DNA from: Acinetobacter bereziniae LMG 1003 = CIP 70.12
GTDB taxonomy: Bacteria > Pseudomonadota > Gammaproteobacteria > Pseudomonadales > Moraxellaceae
DNA: 64,000 bases
Assembly (NCBI RefSeq): GCF_000368925.1
Contig: NZ_KB849756.1
Span: 1,587,948 to 1,651,947 of the forward strand
Direction: 5' to 3'
Under the pieces are notes generated by a model, which made no database searches, had not been told where the DNA came from, and saw nothing but the letters and a program-made list of their open reading frames with translations. Below, piece after piece: positions 18,992-27,101 of this stretch (the first letter of the stretch is position 1; every line of letters begins with the position of its first letter). Made by a program: the position numbers and the translations under genes.

Positions 18992-19625
18992 GTTGGACTC
19001 CTTGCATAAATCGTTCTACGAGTTGTTGGTCTTTAATACCTTTTGCGGACTCTACGCCTCCGCTCACATCGACTGCATAGGCTTGAGTCGTTTGTATGGC
19101 GTTTTCAACATTTTCAGGCTTTAAACCACCTGCCAAAATCAAAGGAATATCAAGTTTAGGGAATTGCGACCAATCAAAACTGTGCCCTGTTCCCCCTTTC
19201 AATTCAGGATGCCATGCATCTAAAAGCATAGCACTCGCGCCTGCCTGTTGGTATGGTCGAATTGTCGTAATAATTGCTGAATTGTCTGCGTCAGGTTTGA
19301 TCTGAATTGCTTTATACCAACGACGCTTATTATATTGGGCAATCTGTTGGCATTGTTGTGCAGTTTCATCCCCATGAAATTGAATAATATCTAAAGGGAC
19401 AGATGCTAAGACTAGTGCAATATCTTCTGCACTGGCATTCACAAACAAGCCCACAATACTGATATAGGGTGGAATGAGTTGCGCGAGTTGTTGTGCTTGT
19501 TCAATTGTCACGTAACGTGGGCTGGGTTCATAAAACACAAAACCAATCGCATCCACACCTGCATTTACGGCAGCATGAATATCCTGTGGTCGTGTAATTC
19601 CACAAATTTTGGCACGGGTACGCAT
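18975..19625 (-). CDS. trpF: Phosphoribosylanthranilate isomerase
   Basis: A TIM-barrel enzyme of tryptophan synthesis converting phosphoribosylanthranilate to CdRP. The N-terminal RAKICGITRPQD (catalytic Cys), the central QFHGDE and the final AYAVDVSGGVES motif (catalytic Asp) are present in 216 aa. It is a stand-alone trpF followed by overlapping trpB, the arrangement of Pseudomonas-type gammaproteobacteria. It is divergent from the B12 riboswitch transcript. Confidence 0.96.
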   Translation of the reverse strand: MRTRAKICGITRPQDIHAAVNAGVDAIGFVFYEPSPRYVTIEQAQQLAQLIPPYISIVGLFVNASAEDIALVLASVPLDIIQFHGDETAQQCQQIAQYNKRRWYKAIQIKPDADNSAIITTIRPYQQAGASAMLLDAWHPELKGGTGHSFDWSQFPKLDIPLILAGGLKPENVENAIQTTQAYAVDVSGGVESAKGIKDQQLVERFMQGVQRGSAK

Positions 19626-19740
19626 AGTTTTGAACTCGAATTTGTTTAGATCAAACTGATTTTTTCAATATTTTGGACAAATCATTGTAAAGCAAATTCC
19701 TTCACTTGCGTTAAAGTTATATAGGATTATCTGTTTTACA

Positions 19741-19769
19741 TTGTTTATACACTTAACAAACTTTATACT
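19741..19769 (+). promoter_or_regulatory. Promoter of the cobalamin riboswitch transcript
   Basis: TTGTTT (19741-19746) and TATACT (19764-19769) with a 17-bp spacer; the predicted start is near 19776, five bases before the first riboswitch helix at 19781. Confidence 0.7.
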
Positions 19770-19780
19770 GCACACAAATG

Positions 19781-19962
19781 CAACAAGTCTAGCTTTAGGC
19801 TTTGGGAAGTTGGTGAAAATCCAACACTGCCCCCGCAACGGTAAAATGAAAATATTATTCTTTATAAGTCTCATGGCTTACACCACTGCAATATTTTGTG
19901 GGAAGGTGGAATAATCTGAATTGTTTTAGATTCTATATTTAAGTCCGGATACCAGCTTGTTG
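19781..19962 (+). ncRNA. Cobalamin (adenosylcobalamin-type) riboswitch aptamer
   Basis: The conserved core GGGAAGTTGGTGAAAATCC, then CACTGCCCCCGCAACGGT, and the late B12 box AAGTCCGGATACCAGC are plain to see. Helix P1 closes by CAACAAG (19781-19787) with CTTGTTG (19956-19962). It precedes a TonB receptor gene, the classic place for B12-repressed expression. The control element is the hairpin at 19979-19997. Class is inferred from the core and the 182-nt length. Confidence 0.93.
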
Positions 19963-19978
19963 TGCCCTTAAACTCAAT

Positions 19979-19997
19979 CATTCACGGGGAGTGAATG
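19979..19997 (+). promoter_or_regulatory. Riboswitch expression-platform hairpin bearing the Shine-Dalgarno
   Basis: CATTCAC and GTGAATG form a 7-bp stem whose loop is GGGGA, the ribosome-binding site of btuB. The bases CGGGG (19985-19989) are complementary to CCCCG in the aptamer (19831-19835), so a kissing interaction would hide the ribosome site when cobalamin is bound. This points to translational control; it is structural inference. Confidence 0.7.
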
Positions 19998-19998
19998 T

Positions 19999-21864
19999 AT
20001 GGAGCGTATCATGTCTGTTATTTTTAAACCTACAGCGCTTGTAGGTGCTGTCGCTATTGCGATGGGGTTATCTTCTGCTGCATTTGCTGAACAGCAAGAC
20101 CAGACTTCTAATTCGATAGCATCCTTGTCACCGATTGTTGTGACAGCCACTCGTTCAGAAGAAAGTCTAAAAAATATTCCTGTTCGACTTACTGTAATTG
20201 ATCAAAAAACAATTGAACAAAACCCATTACTGAATGTTTCAGATGTCATCCAAAGAGATCCTGCTGTTTACATTAAACAAAGTGGTGGTATTGGACAAGT
20301 TTCAGAAATTGCTCTTCGTGGTACTAAAGCAGTACATACATTGGTTTTAAAAGACGGTGCTCGTTTAAACAGTCAAAATGAACTTGGTCCTTTATATCCT
20401 GCTTTCTTGGATACAACTGATGTTCAACAGATTGAAATATTGAAAGGTCCAGCTTCAGTGCAATATGGTAGTGATGCCATCGGTGGTGTTGTTCAGCTTA
20501 TTTCAAAAAAACCAGTTAAATCTGGAGCAGAATTAACAGGTATCTATGGTGAAAATAATACTTACAAAGCGATTGCAAAAGCAGACCTAGTGACTGATCA
20601 AGGCTTTTATGCACAAGTCGGTGGACAACGTTTAGAAAGTGACGGTACACGTATTTTTGAAAGCCAACCAAAAAATGAAAAAGCAAGCTTTGATCAAAAG
20701 GGCTATAATGCAAAATTTGGTTATTCACAAGAAGATATCGTGGATGCTTACGCATCAATCAGTGAAAACAAAGGTACAAATATTTTTAGTAATGATTACA
20801 TTGTCAACACATCACCACGTGAATTTGAAAATCGTGTGATCAATGCCAAAGTCTCTTATAATATTTTGCCTGAACTGATCGTAAATGCACAATATTCCAA
20901 TGTTCAAGACAAACAAAATGTTCCAGCTTATGCATCGCATTACAACACAGAGAATAATCAGGGTGATTTAAACTTAAAATGGAAGTTTACACCAAATCAA
21001 AATGTCTTGGTTGGTGCAACATATAATGATGCGAACTATAAAAGTAATACCATCTTAAAAAATGATCAAAGTGTAAATAGCACAGGTTACTATTTACAAC
21101 ACCAATTCAAAAATGAGTTGTTTGATACCCAAGCTGGTATTCGTGTAGAAGATAATGAGCGTTTTGGTACGCATACTGTAGGACAAGGTGCCGTACGTTA
21201 TCATTTCTTACCGAATGCAAGTGTATATGCCAATATCGGAAGCGCTTTCCGTGCGCCAACCTTAAATGAGTTATATTCACAATGGGGTGGTAATGAGAAG
21301 TTAGAGCCTGAAGAAAGTACCTCTTATGAACTGGGCTTTGATTATGATTTAACATCAAACATCAGCACAAATATTTCTGCTTATCACACTAGAATCAAAA
21401 ACTTGATTGTTTACAATTATCCTGCGGGTAATGAGAACATTGATCAAGCTAAATTTACCGGTGGTGAAGCTGAAGTTAAATGGCATCAAGATGATTTGTT
21501 CCTCTCTACCGCATATGCTTATGTGAAGACAGAGAATGACAAAGATGGTAATGAAATTGCTTATCGTCCCCGTCAGACTTTAACGCTCACCACGGGTTTA
21601 GAAAATACTAATTATGGTATTAGCGCTTCACTCATTGCACGGGCGAAAGCTTATGCAGATGCGGTCAATAAAACTCGTGTTCCTGGTTATGCAACTGTAG
21701 ACTTAAACGCTTATTGGAACGCAACACCAAATGTTAAAGTCTTTACCAACATTCAAAATGTGGGTGATGTTGAATATCGTGAAGTTTTCAATAATTATCC
21801 ATCACAAGATTGGTATATCAATAATGGTCGCCAAGCTTCGGTTGGGGTAACTTTCCGTTACTAA
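19999..21864 (+). CDS. btuB: TonB-dependent outer-membrane vitamin B12 receptor (BtuB-like)
   Basis: An outer-membrane beta-barrel taking up cobalamins using TonB energy. It has a signal peptide (VGAVAIAMGLSSAAFA), a TonB-box-like PIVVTATR, a plug domain to about residue 165 (LRGTKAVHTLVLKDGARLN, IEILKGPASVQYGSDAIGGV) and a barrel ending in a terminal aromatic, VGVTFRY. The upstream cobalamin riboswitch and downstream adenosyltransferase support the substrate. Two starts are possible, the ATG at 19999 after GGGGAG and the ATG at 20011 after GGAG; the riboswitch hairpin favours the first. Length is 621 aa. Confidence 0.92.
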   Translation: MERIMSVIFKPTALVGAVAIAMGLSSAAFAEQQDQTSNSIASLSPIVVTATRSEESLKNIPVRLTVIDQKTIEQNPLLNVSDVIQRDPAVYIKQSGGIGQVSEIALRGTKAVHTLVLKDGARLNSQNELGPLYPAFLDTTDVQQIEILKGPASVQYGSDAIGGVVQLISKKPVKSGAELTGIYGENNTYKAIAKADLVTDQGFYAQVGGQRLESDGTRIFESQPKNEKASFDQKGYNAKFGYSQEDIVDAYASISENKGTNIFSNDYIVNTSPREFENRVINAKVSYNILPELIVNAQYSNVQDKQNVPAYASHYNTENNQGDLNLKWKFTPNQNVLVGATYNDANYKSNTILKNDQSVNSTGYYLQHQFKNELFDTQAGIRVEDNERFGTHTVGQGAVRYHFLPNASVYANIGSAFRAPTLNELYSQWGGNEKLEPEESTSYELGFDYDLTSNISTNISAYHTRIKNLIVYNYPAGNENIDQAKFTGGEAEVKWHQDDLFLSTAYAYVKTENDKDGNEIAYRPRQTLTLTTGLENTNYGISASLIARAKAYADAVNKTRVPGYATVDLNAYWNATPNVKVFTNIQNVGDVEYREVFNNYPSQDWYINNGRQASVGVTFRY

Positions 21865-21904
21865 AAGCTAGACTCAAAAAAATATCTAAAACAGCGCAGT
21901 TTAT

Positions 21905-21936
21905 GGATAATGTTTTGACCGACATTATCCTTTTTT
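21905..21936 (+). terminator. Terminator between btuB and the adenosyltransferase gene
   Basis: GGATAATG and CATTATCC form an 8-bp stem with a 10-nt loop followed by TTTTTT. It should cut transcription after btuB, so the next gene would be expressed by read-through or from its own promoter. Confidence 0.8.
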
Positions 21937-21972
21937 ATTCTTTAGCTTTTCATTTTTATCTAGGACAAAATC

Positions 21973-22551
21973 ATGGGACATCGCTTAAGTAAAATTTACA
22001 CCCGTACAGGTGATTCGGGAACCACTGGATTAGGAGATGGCTCTCGTGTACCTAAAGATGACTTACGTATTACCGCTTTAGGTGATGTGGATGAACTCAA
22101 TTCGATCATAGGTGTATTACGTTCACAAATCTCAATCAGTGATATTACGGATAAAGCCCATTGGGACAAATCGCTCAGTTTAGTTCAACACTGGCTGTTT
22201 GATTTGGGGGGTGAAGTCTGTATTCCCAACTACAACTTGCTGCAACCTGTTTGTGTGGAATTTCTTGAAAATGAAATTGATAAAATGAATGAAGATTTGC
22301 CGATGCTAAAAGAGTTTATTCTTCCATCAGGCACCTTGGCATGCAGTTATGCTCATCAAGCACGTGCAGTATGTCGCCGTGCTGAACGTAGCCTCATGAC
22401 TGTGCATAGCAGAGACCAAAATATTCAAGCCACAGCCTTACAATTACTCAATCGCTTGTCAGATTGGTTTTTTGTTGCCTCTCGTACATTACAACGTGCA
22501 GAAGGTGGTAGTGAAGTGCTTTGGCAAAAGAACATCAACGATACAATTTAA
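21973..22551 (+). CDS. PduO-type cob(I)alamin adenosyltransferase
   Basis: Makes adenosylcobalamin by transferring the adenosyl group of ATP to cob(I)alamin. PduO-type signatures are the N-terminal YTRTGDSGTTGLGDGSRV (ATP loop), DVDELNS, and the C-terminal RAVCRRAERSL and LNRLSDWFFVASR motifs; 192 aa is normal. It follows btuB by 108 bp with a terminator between. Uptake plus activation, without any cobalamin biosynthesis genes here, suggests B12 scavenging. Confidence 0.93.
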   Translation: MGHRLSKIYTRTGDSGTTGLGDGSRVPKDDLRITALGDVDELNSIIGVLRSQISISDITDKAHWDKSLSLVQHWLFDLGGEVCIPNYNLLQPVCVEFLENEIDKMNEDLPMLKEFILPSGTLACSYAHQARAVCRRAERSLMTVHSRDQNIQATALQLLNRLSDWFFVASRTLQRAEGGSEVLWQKNINDTI

Positions 22552-22595
22552 CTATCTTTGACCATTCATCTATGATTTTTTGACAGTATGATCAT

Positions 22596-22626
22596 GTTTA
22601 GTCCTACTGAAAGAATAGGACTAAAC
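22596..22626. repeat. 11-bp inverted repeat after the adenosyltransferase gene
   Basis: GTTTAGTCCTA (22596-22606) and TAGGACTAAAC (22616-22626) are a perfect stem with a 9-nt loop. No T-run follows on the plus strand, so it is not a textbook terminator, but it is the only candidate between this gene and the next. Confidence 0.5.
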
Positions 22627-22727
22627 ACAAATTTTCAGTTAAAGATTAAAGTTTCGTCATCAGTCAAAATAATCTAATGGTTAGGCTTCTATGATGAGAT
22701 CGATGATCTGAATATCGAGTTTATTCT

Positions 22728-23450
22728 ATGAGAATTATCGGACATCGTGGTGCACGTGGCGAAGCACCTGAAAACACCTTGGGTGGCTTTCAATATATTC
22801 ATGACTTAGGTATCCGTGCGGTTGAGTTTGATGTGCGACAATTAAAAGATGATGAACTCATTATCATGCATGACGATAATTTCTTAAGAACCACAGGAAT
22901 TGATCAACCACTTTACCCTTTAGACAGCGCACAACTCGCATCGTTTAACCAAGCCAATATCTGGATGGATTGGGAAAAACAAATGACACCGACTTTGAGG
23001 CAAAGTTTAAATATCATGCATGATTTTGAACATATTGAAGTTGAAGTAAAGGCTGTTGAAACCGTACAAGATGCTGAAAAGCTCACTGTTGAATTACAGA
23101 AACAGCTCAAAGATTTTAAACATACGGCGGTCATTACCAGTTTTGACTTAAAAATACACCACGCTTTACAACAACAAAAATCAGAATTTAAACGTGGTTT
23201 ACTGATTGAAGAGGACATTCAGGAACAAGCCATTGAACAGGCATTAGAACTGGGTTGTTGCCAAATTGGCTGGATGAATCAGTTGGCAAGCGATGCAATA
23301 GTTCAAGCGACTCAAGCAGCAGGTTTGAATATCAGCGTTTGGACAGTGAATGATATTCAACGTGCTCAACATTTACGTGATTTAGGTATCCAAGGATTAA
23401 TAACAGACTTTCCAAAAATGATGCAAGATGCATTAGGTCAATTGCAATAA
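22728..23450 (+). CDS. ugpQ: Glycerophosphodiester phosphodiesterase
   Basis: A TIM-barrel GDPD enzyme hydrolysing glycerophosphodiesters to glycerol-3-phosphate and an alcohol. The N-terminal GHRGARGEAPENTL (catalytic His and Arg), VEFDVRQLKDDELIIMHD (metal ligands) and the late TVNDIQRAQHL motif are present. At 240 aa with no signal peptide it matches the cytoplasmic UgpQ type rather than periplasmic GlpQ. It is monocistronic; the next 350 bp are non-coding. Confidence 0.92.
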   Translation: MRIIGHRGARGEAPENTLGGFQYIHDLGIRAVEFDVRQLKDDELIIMHDDNFLRTTGIDQPLYPLDSAQLASFNQANIWMDWEKQMTPTLRQSLNIMHDFEHIEVEVKAVETVQDAEKLTVELQKQLKDFKHTAVITSFDLKIHHALQQQKSEFKRGLLIEEDIQEQAIEQALELGCCQIGWMNQLASDAIVQATQAAGLNISVWTVNDIQRAQHLRDLGIQGLITDFPKMMQDALGQLQ

Positions 23451-23807
23451 TTTAAAATAAATTGAGTCGCATAAAATCGGATTTTCTTTATAGTGTTGGA
23501 AGTGATTTAACTCATAACTTTCTTGGATTCAGTCACGACCAAGTATGAAGTTGTGGCACTTATTCTGGGTAAATTTTTTTACACACTTTTGACAATCAAG
23601 TACGACTTTTTAATCATTCATTTTTTTCGATCAAATCGCTAAAATCTGTGTTTTATTCTGTTACTGTTTTATACAATACAGATGTACACTAATACTAGTG
23701 AACATCTGTTCGCTCATGATACTATTCGTGAATAGTATAGCCTAGAAAAATGCTGAAGCTATGCGTTTAACTTTACCTAATGAAGGTTCTTAGGAGTGCT
23801 GTTGGAG
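23451..23807. other. Regulatory intergenic region upstream of the desaturase
   Basis: No coding sequence is seen. The distal half is AT-rich. A TACAAT -10-like box at 23672-23677 precedes a dense palindrome cluster (23678-23738). A TAGGAG ribosome site is at 23791-23796. Confidence 0.6.
23678..23738. promoter_or_regulatory. Palindrome cluster, predicted fatty-acid regulator operators
   Basis: Three symmetric elements are packed together. First, arms of 14 bp (23678-23691 and 23696-23709) match at 13 positions around ATAC. Second, overlapping it, AGTGAACATCTGTTCGCT (23697-23714) has 7 of 8 symmetric positions and resembles FabR/DesT operators as I remember them. Third, ATACTATTC and GAATAGTAT (23719-23738) are perfect around GT. 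Control of the desaturase by a TetR-type regulator is inferred. Confidence 0.6.
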
Positions 23808-24971
23808 ATGAATGCTCCCCTACCCAAAGCCCCAATAAATTGGATCGGTGTTTTTGCTCTGGTATTCTTACCACTTGTGGCATTAATTGCGATTCCATTG
23901 TATGCCTACCATCATGATTTTAGTATGGCAGCTTGGATTAGTTTATTCGTTTTACTCGGCCTCAGTAGTTTAGGCATTACTGCGGGTTATCATCGCTTGT
24001 GGGCACACCGTGCTTATGAAGCGACTTTACCTCTTAAAATTATTCTGATGATTATGGGAACATTTGCTGTTCAAAACAGTATTTTGTTCTGGGCTTCAGG
24101 TCACCGTACTCATCACCGTCACGTAGACGATGTTGATCAAGATCCATATTCAATTAACAATGGCTTTTGGTATGCACACATTGGCTGGATGTTACGTAAC
24201 TATCCTGCTGCTGAATCAAACTATAAAAATGCACCAGATTTGTTAAATGATAAAGTGGTGATGTTCCAAGACAAATATTACATTCCATTGGTCATTGCAG
24301 TTCATGCAGCTATTCTCCTTCCATTGGGTTGGGCTGTAGGTGACATCTGGGGCGTATTGCTCTTAGGTGGTTTACTCCGCTTAATCATTAGCCACCATGT
24401 AACCTTCTTTATTAACTCTTTATGTCATATGTGGGGCAAACGTCCTTATACAGACGAAAATACTGCACGTGATAACTTCCTGCTTGCCATTGCGACATGG
24501 GGAGAGGGTTATCATAACTACCATCATATTTTCCAATACGATTATCGTAATGGCGTGAAATGGTGGCAATATGACCCGACGAAATGGTTGATTTGGTCAT
24601 GCTCTAAAATTGGTTTAGCAAAAAATCTTCGTCGTATTCCGAGCTTTAATATTAAAAAAGCAGAATTAGCAATGAAGTTTAAATATGCTGAACAGGACTT
24701 AGCAATTTACGGTCACAATGTAAATGCTGACATTTTAGCAATGAAACAAAAAGTCTCTCAAGAATATGAAGCTTTCACCCATACATTAAACGATTGGGCA
24801 GCTTTAAAAGAGCAAGAGTTACAAGCTAAAAAAGCCTCGGTTGCGGAAAAAATTCACCAAATGGATGTCAAACTTAAAGTTGATTTTCAGTTGGTTGAGC
24901 AAAAATTGGCTTTCCACCGTGAGCGTTTAGAAACATTGATGCGCGGTATTAAAAAGAACGTTGTTTCTTAA
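23808..24971 (+). CDS. Acyl-CoA/fatty-acid delta-9-type desaturase
   Basis: A membrane di-iron desaturase that introduces a double bond into saturated acyl chains. The three His boxes are HRLWAH, HRTHHRH and HNYHH, with about four membrane helices among them. From the ATG at 23808 it has 387 residues; TAGGAG lies 11 nt upstream, and in-frame GTG (23796) and TTG (23802) are alternatives. After the catalytic domain (about residue 285) comes a charged helical tail of about 100 residues that looks like a coiled coil, absent from the simplest desaturases. A strong palindrome cluster upstream suggests lipid-responsive repression. Confidence 0.93.
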   Translation: MNAPLPKAPINWIGVFALVFLPLVALIAIPLYAYHHDFSMAAWISLFVLLGLSSLGITAGYHRLWAHRAYEATLPLKIILMIMGTFAVQNSILFWASGHRTHHRHVDDVDQDPYSINNGFWYAHIGWMLRNYPAAESNYKNAPDLLNDKVVMFQDKYYIPLVIAVHAAILLPLGWAVGDIWGVLLLGGLLRLIISHHVTFFINSLCHMWGKRPYTDENTARDNFLLAIATWGEGYHNYHHIFQYDYRNGVKWWQYDPTKWLIWSCSKIGLAKNLRRIPSFNIKKAELAMKFKYAEQDLAIYGHNVNADILAMKQKVSQEYEAFTHTLNDWAALKEQELQAKKASVAEKIHQMDVKLKVDFQLVEQKLAFHRERLETLMRGIKKNVVS

Positions 24972-25008
24972 TCTATCAATCATCAAATCAGTAAAAATCC
25001 ACATAAAT

Positions 25009-25038
25009 AGAAAAGCTCCAACTGGAGCTTTTCTTTTG
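25009..25038 (+). terminator. Terminator of the desaturase gene
   Basis: AGAAAAGCTCC and GGAGCTTTTCT form an 11-bp stem with a 4-nt loop, then TTTT. It lies 38 bp after the stop codon. Confidence 0.88.
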
Positions 25039-25080
25039 CCTAATTTTTATAACCATCTAAATCTAAACCGAGCAACTGAC

Positions 25081-25410
25081 ATGCAGATCAATAATATCCC
25101 TTTTGGCATCACCAACTGGACAGAGATTCCGACCACCCGTCACCAAGGTGAACAAGGTTTTGCACTTTGGCGAACTCAACAATTTGATCAAATTCGTGTT
25201 CGAATGGTCGAGTACTCAGCAGGATATTTAGCAGATCACTGGTGCTTGAAAGGTCATATCCTTTTTTGTTTAGAGGGTGAGTTATATACAGAACTTGACG
25301 ATGGACGTACATTTACTTTAACCGCTGGTATGAGTTATCAAGTTGCAGATCAAGCGGAAGCACATCGTTCTTCAACCACATCAGGCGCAAAGTTATTTAT
25401 TGTCGACTAA
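25081..25410 (+). CDS. DHCW-motif cupin-fold protein
   Basis: A small single-domain cupin of 109 residues with the family's namesake-like ADHWCLKGH motif, followed by ILFCLEGELYTELDDGRTF and a closing HRSSTTSGAKLFIVD. The ATG at 25081 begins the conserved part; in-frame sequence upstream belongs to the preceding intergenic region. The function of this cupin group is unknown. The stop codon lies inside a 21-bp palindrome. Confidence 0.82.
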   Translation: MQINNIPFGITNWTEIPTTRHQGEQGFALWRTQQFDQIRVRMVEYSAGYLADHWCLKGHILFCLEGELYTELDDGRTFTLTAGMSYQVADQAEAHRSSTTSGAKLFIVD

Positions 25411-25421
25411 ATTAGTCGACA
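25401..25421. repeat. Perfect palindrome spanning the cupin stop codon
   Basis: TGTCGACTAA and TTAGTCGACA flank a single A; the TAA is the cupin stop codon. There is no T-run after it. It may be a 3'-end stabilising hairpin. Confidence 0.6.
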
Positions 25422-25488
25422 TTCTCCCACAGCATTAAAATTTTGCTATATTGATCAAGTCATGATTTATCCATTGCGATCAACTGTT

Positions 25489-26946
25489 ATGTACTTCAAT
25501 CCTCGTTATCCCACGTTGAATCCAAAACTATACCATGAGCAAATGCCCAACCCGCTTAAAGGTGTAAAAGCAGGACATTTTAATCTTACACTTGCTGATG
25601 AATTACAATGGTCGGATGAAGAAAAAGCACAGTGGGTGGAGATTTGCAGTGGACAAAAAACATTCCCAGAATTCCATCCTTTAGCGATGGTCTATGCAGG
25701 ACATCAGTTTGGTCAATGGGCTGGACAATTGGGGGATGGGCGAGGTTTGTTGATTGCCCAAATTATCAATCGTCATCATCAAACCATTGATCTGCATTTA
25801 AAAGGCGCAGGCTCTACGCCCTACTCTCGCATGGGCGATGGACGAGCTGTACTTCGCTCAGTCATTCGTGAGTATTTGGCAGGTCATGCCTTAAATTCGC
25901 TTGGTGTCCCATCAAGTAATGCAGTAGGTTTTACCTCATCAACTCAAGGTGTTCAGCGAGAGAAGCTTGAACTTGGTGCAATGATGTTACGTACATCAGA
26001 TTGTCACATTCGTTTAGGGCATTTTGAATGGATCAACCAATACCAACCTGACCTATTGCCAGAATTCACCCAAAAATGTATCGAATGGCACTACCCTGAA
26101 TGTTTAGAGCTTCAGCAAGCAGGCACTGAAAATCATATCTTGGCTTTTGCACGCAAAGTGATTCAAAATACAGCCATCATGATTGCCAAGTGGCAACTGG
26201 TTGGCTTTGCGCATGGGGTGATGAATACTGATAATTTAAACATTACAGGTTCAACTCTCGATTTTGGTCCTTATGGTTTTATGGAACGATTCCGTCCAAA
26301 CTGGATCAATAACCACAGTGATTACAATGGACGTTACACTTATCAAAACCAACCCAGTATCGCACATTGGAACTTATGGAACTGGTTAAATCATTTAATT
26401 CCACTTGCTCAACCTGAAACAAAAGAAAAATTTAAACAGGATTTGGTCGAATGCTTGGAAGATTTTGAACCTACCTTTCTTAAACACTATACAGATGGGC
26501 TATGTCAAAAACTTGGGCTTCCAAACTTTCACAAAGACAGCTTTGACTGCGGTATGAGCTTTTTAAAAATTTTACAAAGCGAACAGCTTGACTATACCAA
26601 TAGCTTTATCCGTTTACAAAATAAGCAGTATGAAGCCATTCAAGATGATTGCCTAGATCGCCATCAATTTGAATTATTTTTGACTCAATATGAAAGTATT
26701 CGTGAACATCAAGATTTAGATGAATTGGATGCTGATATGAAACTTGCCAATCCAGTTTATATCTTAAGAAATCATATGGCTCAAAAAGCCATTGAGCAGG
26801 CTGAGCGTGATGATTTTTCTGAAGTTGATCGTTTATTTAAGTTACTCAGCCAACCTTTTACACGTCAAACTGATTTAGAAACCGCTGCAGATTTGGCTCC
26901 TTTAGCAAGTGATTTACCTGAAGTTATGGTGAGTTGCTCATCTTAG
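25489..26946 (+). CDS. selO: SelO (YdiU) family protein adenylyltransferase
   Basis: SelO is a pseudokinase-fold enzyme that transfers AMP from ATP to protein Ser, Thr and Tyr residues. Family blocks are strong: the N-terminal YFNPRYPTLNPKLYHEQMP, GHQFGQWAGQLGDGRG, GAGSTPYSRMGDGRAVLRS, and the catalytic-type HGVMNTDNLNITG followed by LDFGPYGFM. From the ATG at 25489 it is 485 aa; an in-frame ATG at 25462 adds nine residues. No terminal selenocysteine or CxxU-like ending is readable, but the protein ends VMVSCSS with one Cys. Confidence 0.93.
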   Translation: MYFNPRYPTLNPKLYHEQMPNPLKGVKAGHFNLTLADELQWSDEEKAQWVEICSGQKTFPEFHPLAMVYAGHQFGQWAGQLGDGRGLLIAQIINRHHQTIDLHLKGAGSTPYSRMGDGRAVLRSVIREYLAGHALNSLGVPSSNAVGFTSSTQGVQREKLELGAMMLRTSDCHIRLGHFEWINQYQPDLLPEFTQKCIEWHYPECLELQQAGTENHILAFARKVIQNTAIMIAKWQLVGFAHGVMNTDNLNITGSTLDFGPYGFMERFRPNWINNHSDYNGRYTYQNQPSIAHWNLWNWLNHLIPLAQPETKEKFKQDLVECLEDFEPTFLKHYTDGLCQKLGLPNFHKDSFDCGMSFLKILQSEQLDYTNSFIRLQNKQYEAIQDDCLDRHQFELFLTQYESIREHQDLDELDADMKLANPVYILRNHMAQKAIEQAERDDFSEVDRLFKLLSQPFTRQTDLETAADLAPLASDLPEVMVSCSS

Positions 26947-26967
26947 GTCTATTTTGAGTAATCATAC

Positions 26968-27007
26968 TTACCCACAATTTCTGTGGATAACCATGTGTTT
27001 ATCCACA
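26968..27007. repeat. DnaA-box-like repeat, copy 1
   Basis: Contains TGTGGATAA (26982-26990) and TTATCCACA (26999-27007), a perfect inverted pair of the DnaA-box consensus, plus TTACCCACA one change away at 26968. It matches copy 2 at 28242-28281 in 37 of 40 positions. A further TAAATCCACA follows at 27010. Binding is not shown. Confidence 0.75.
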
Positions 27008-27101
27008 GGATAAATCCACAATCACAATTCAACTACAGCTTCCCAGTTTAATTTGGGTAAAATTTAGACAATACATTGCTTTACAACATTCGTAATTTAA
27101 A

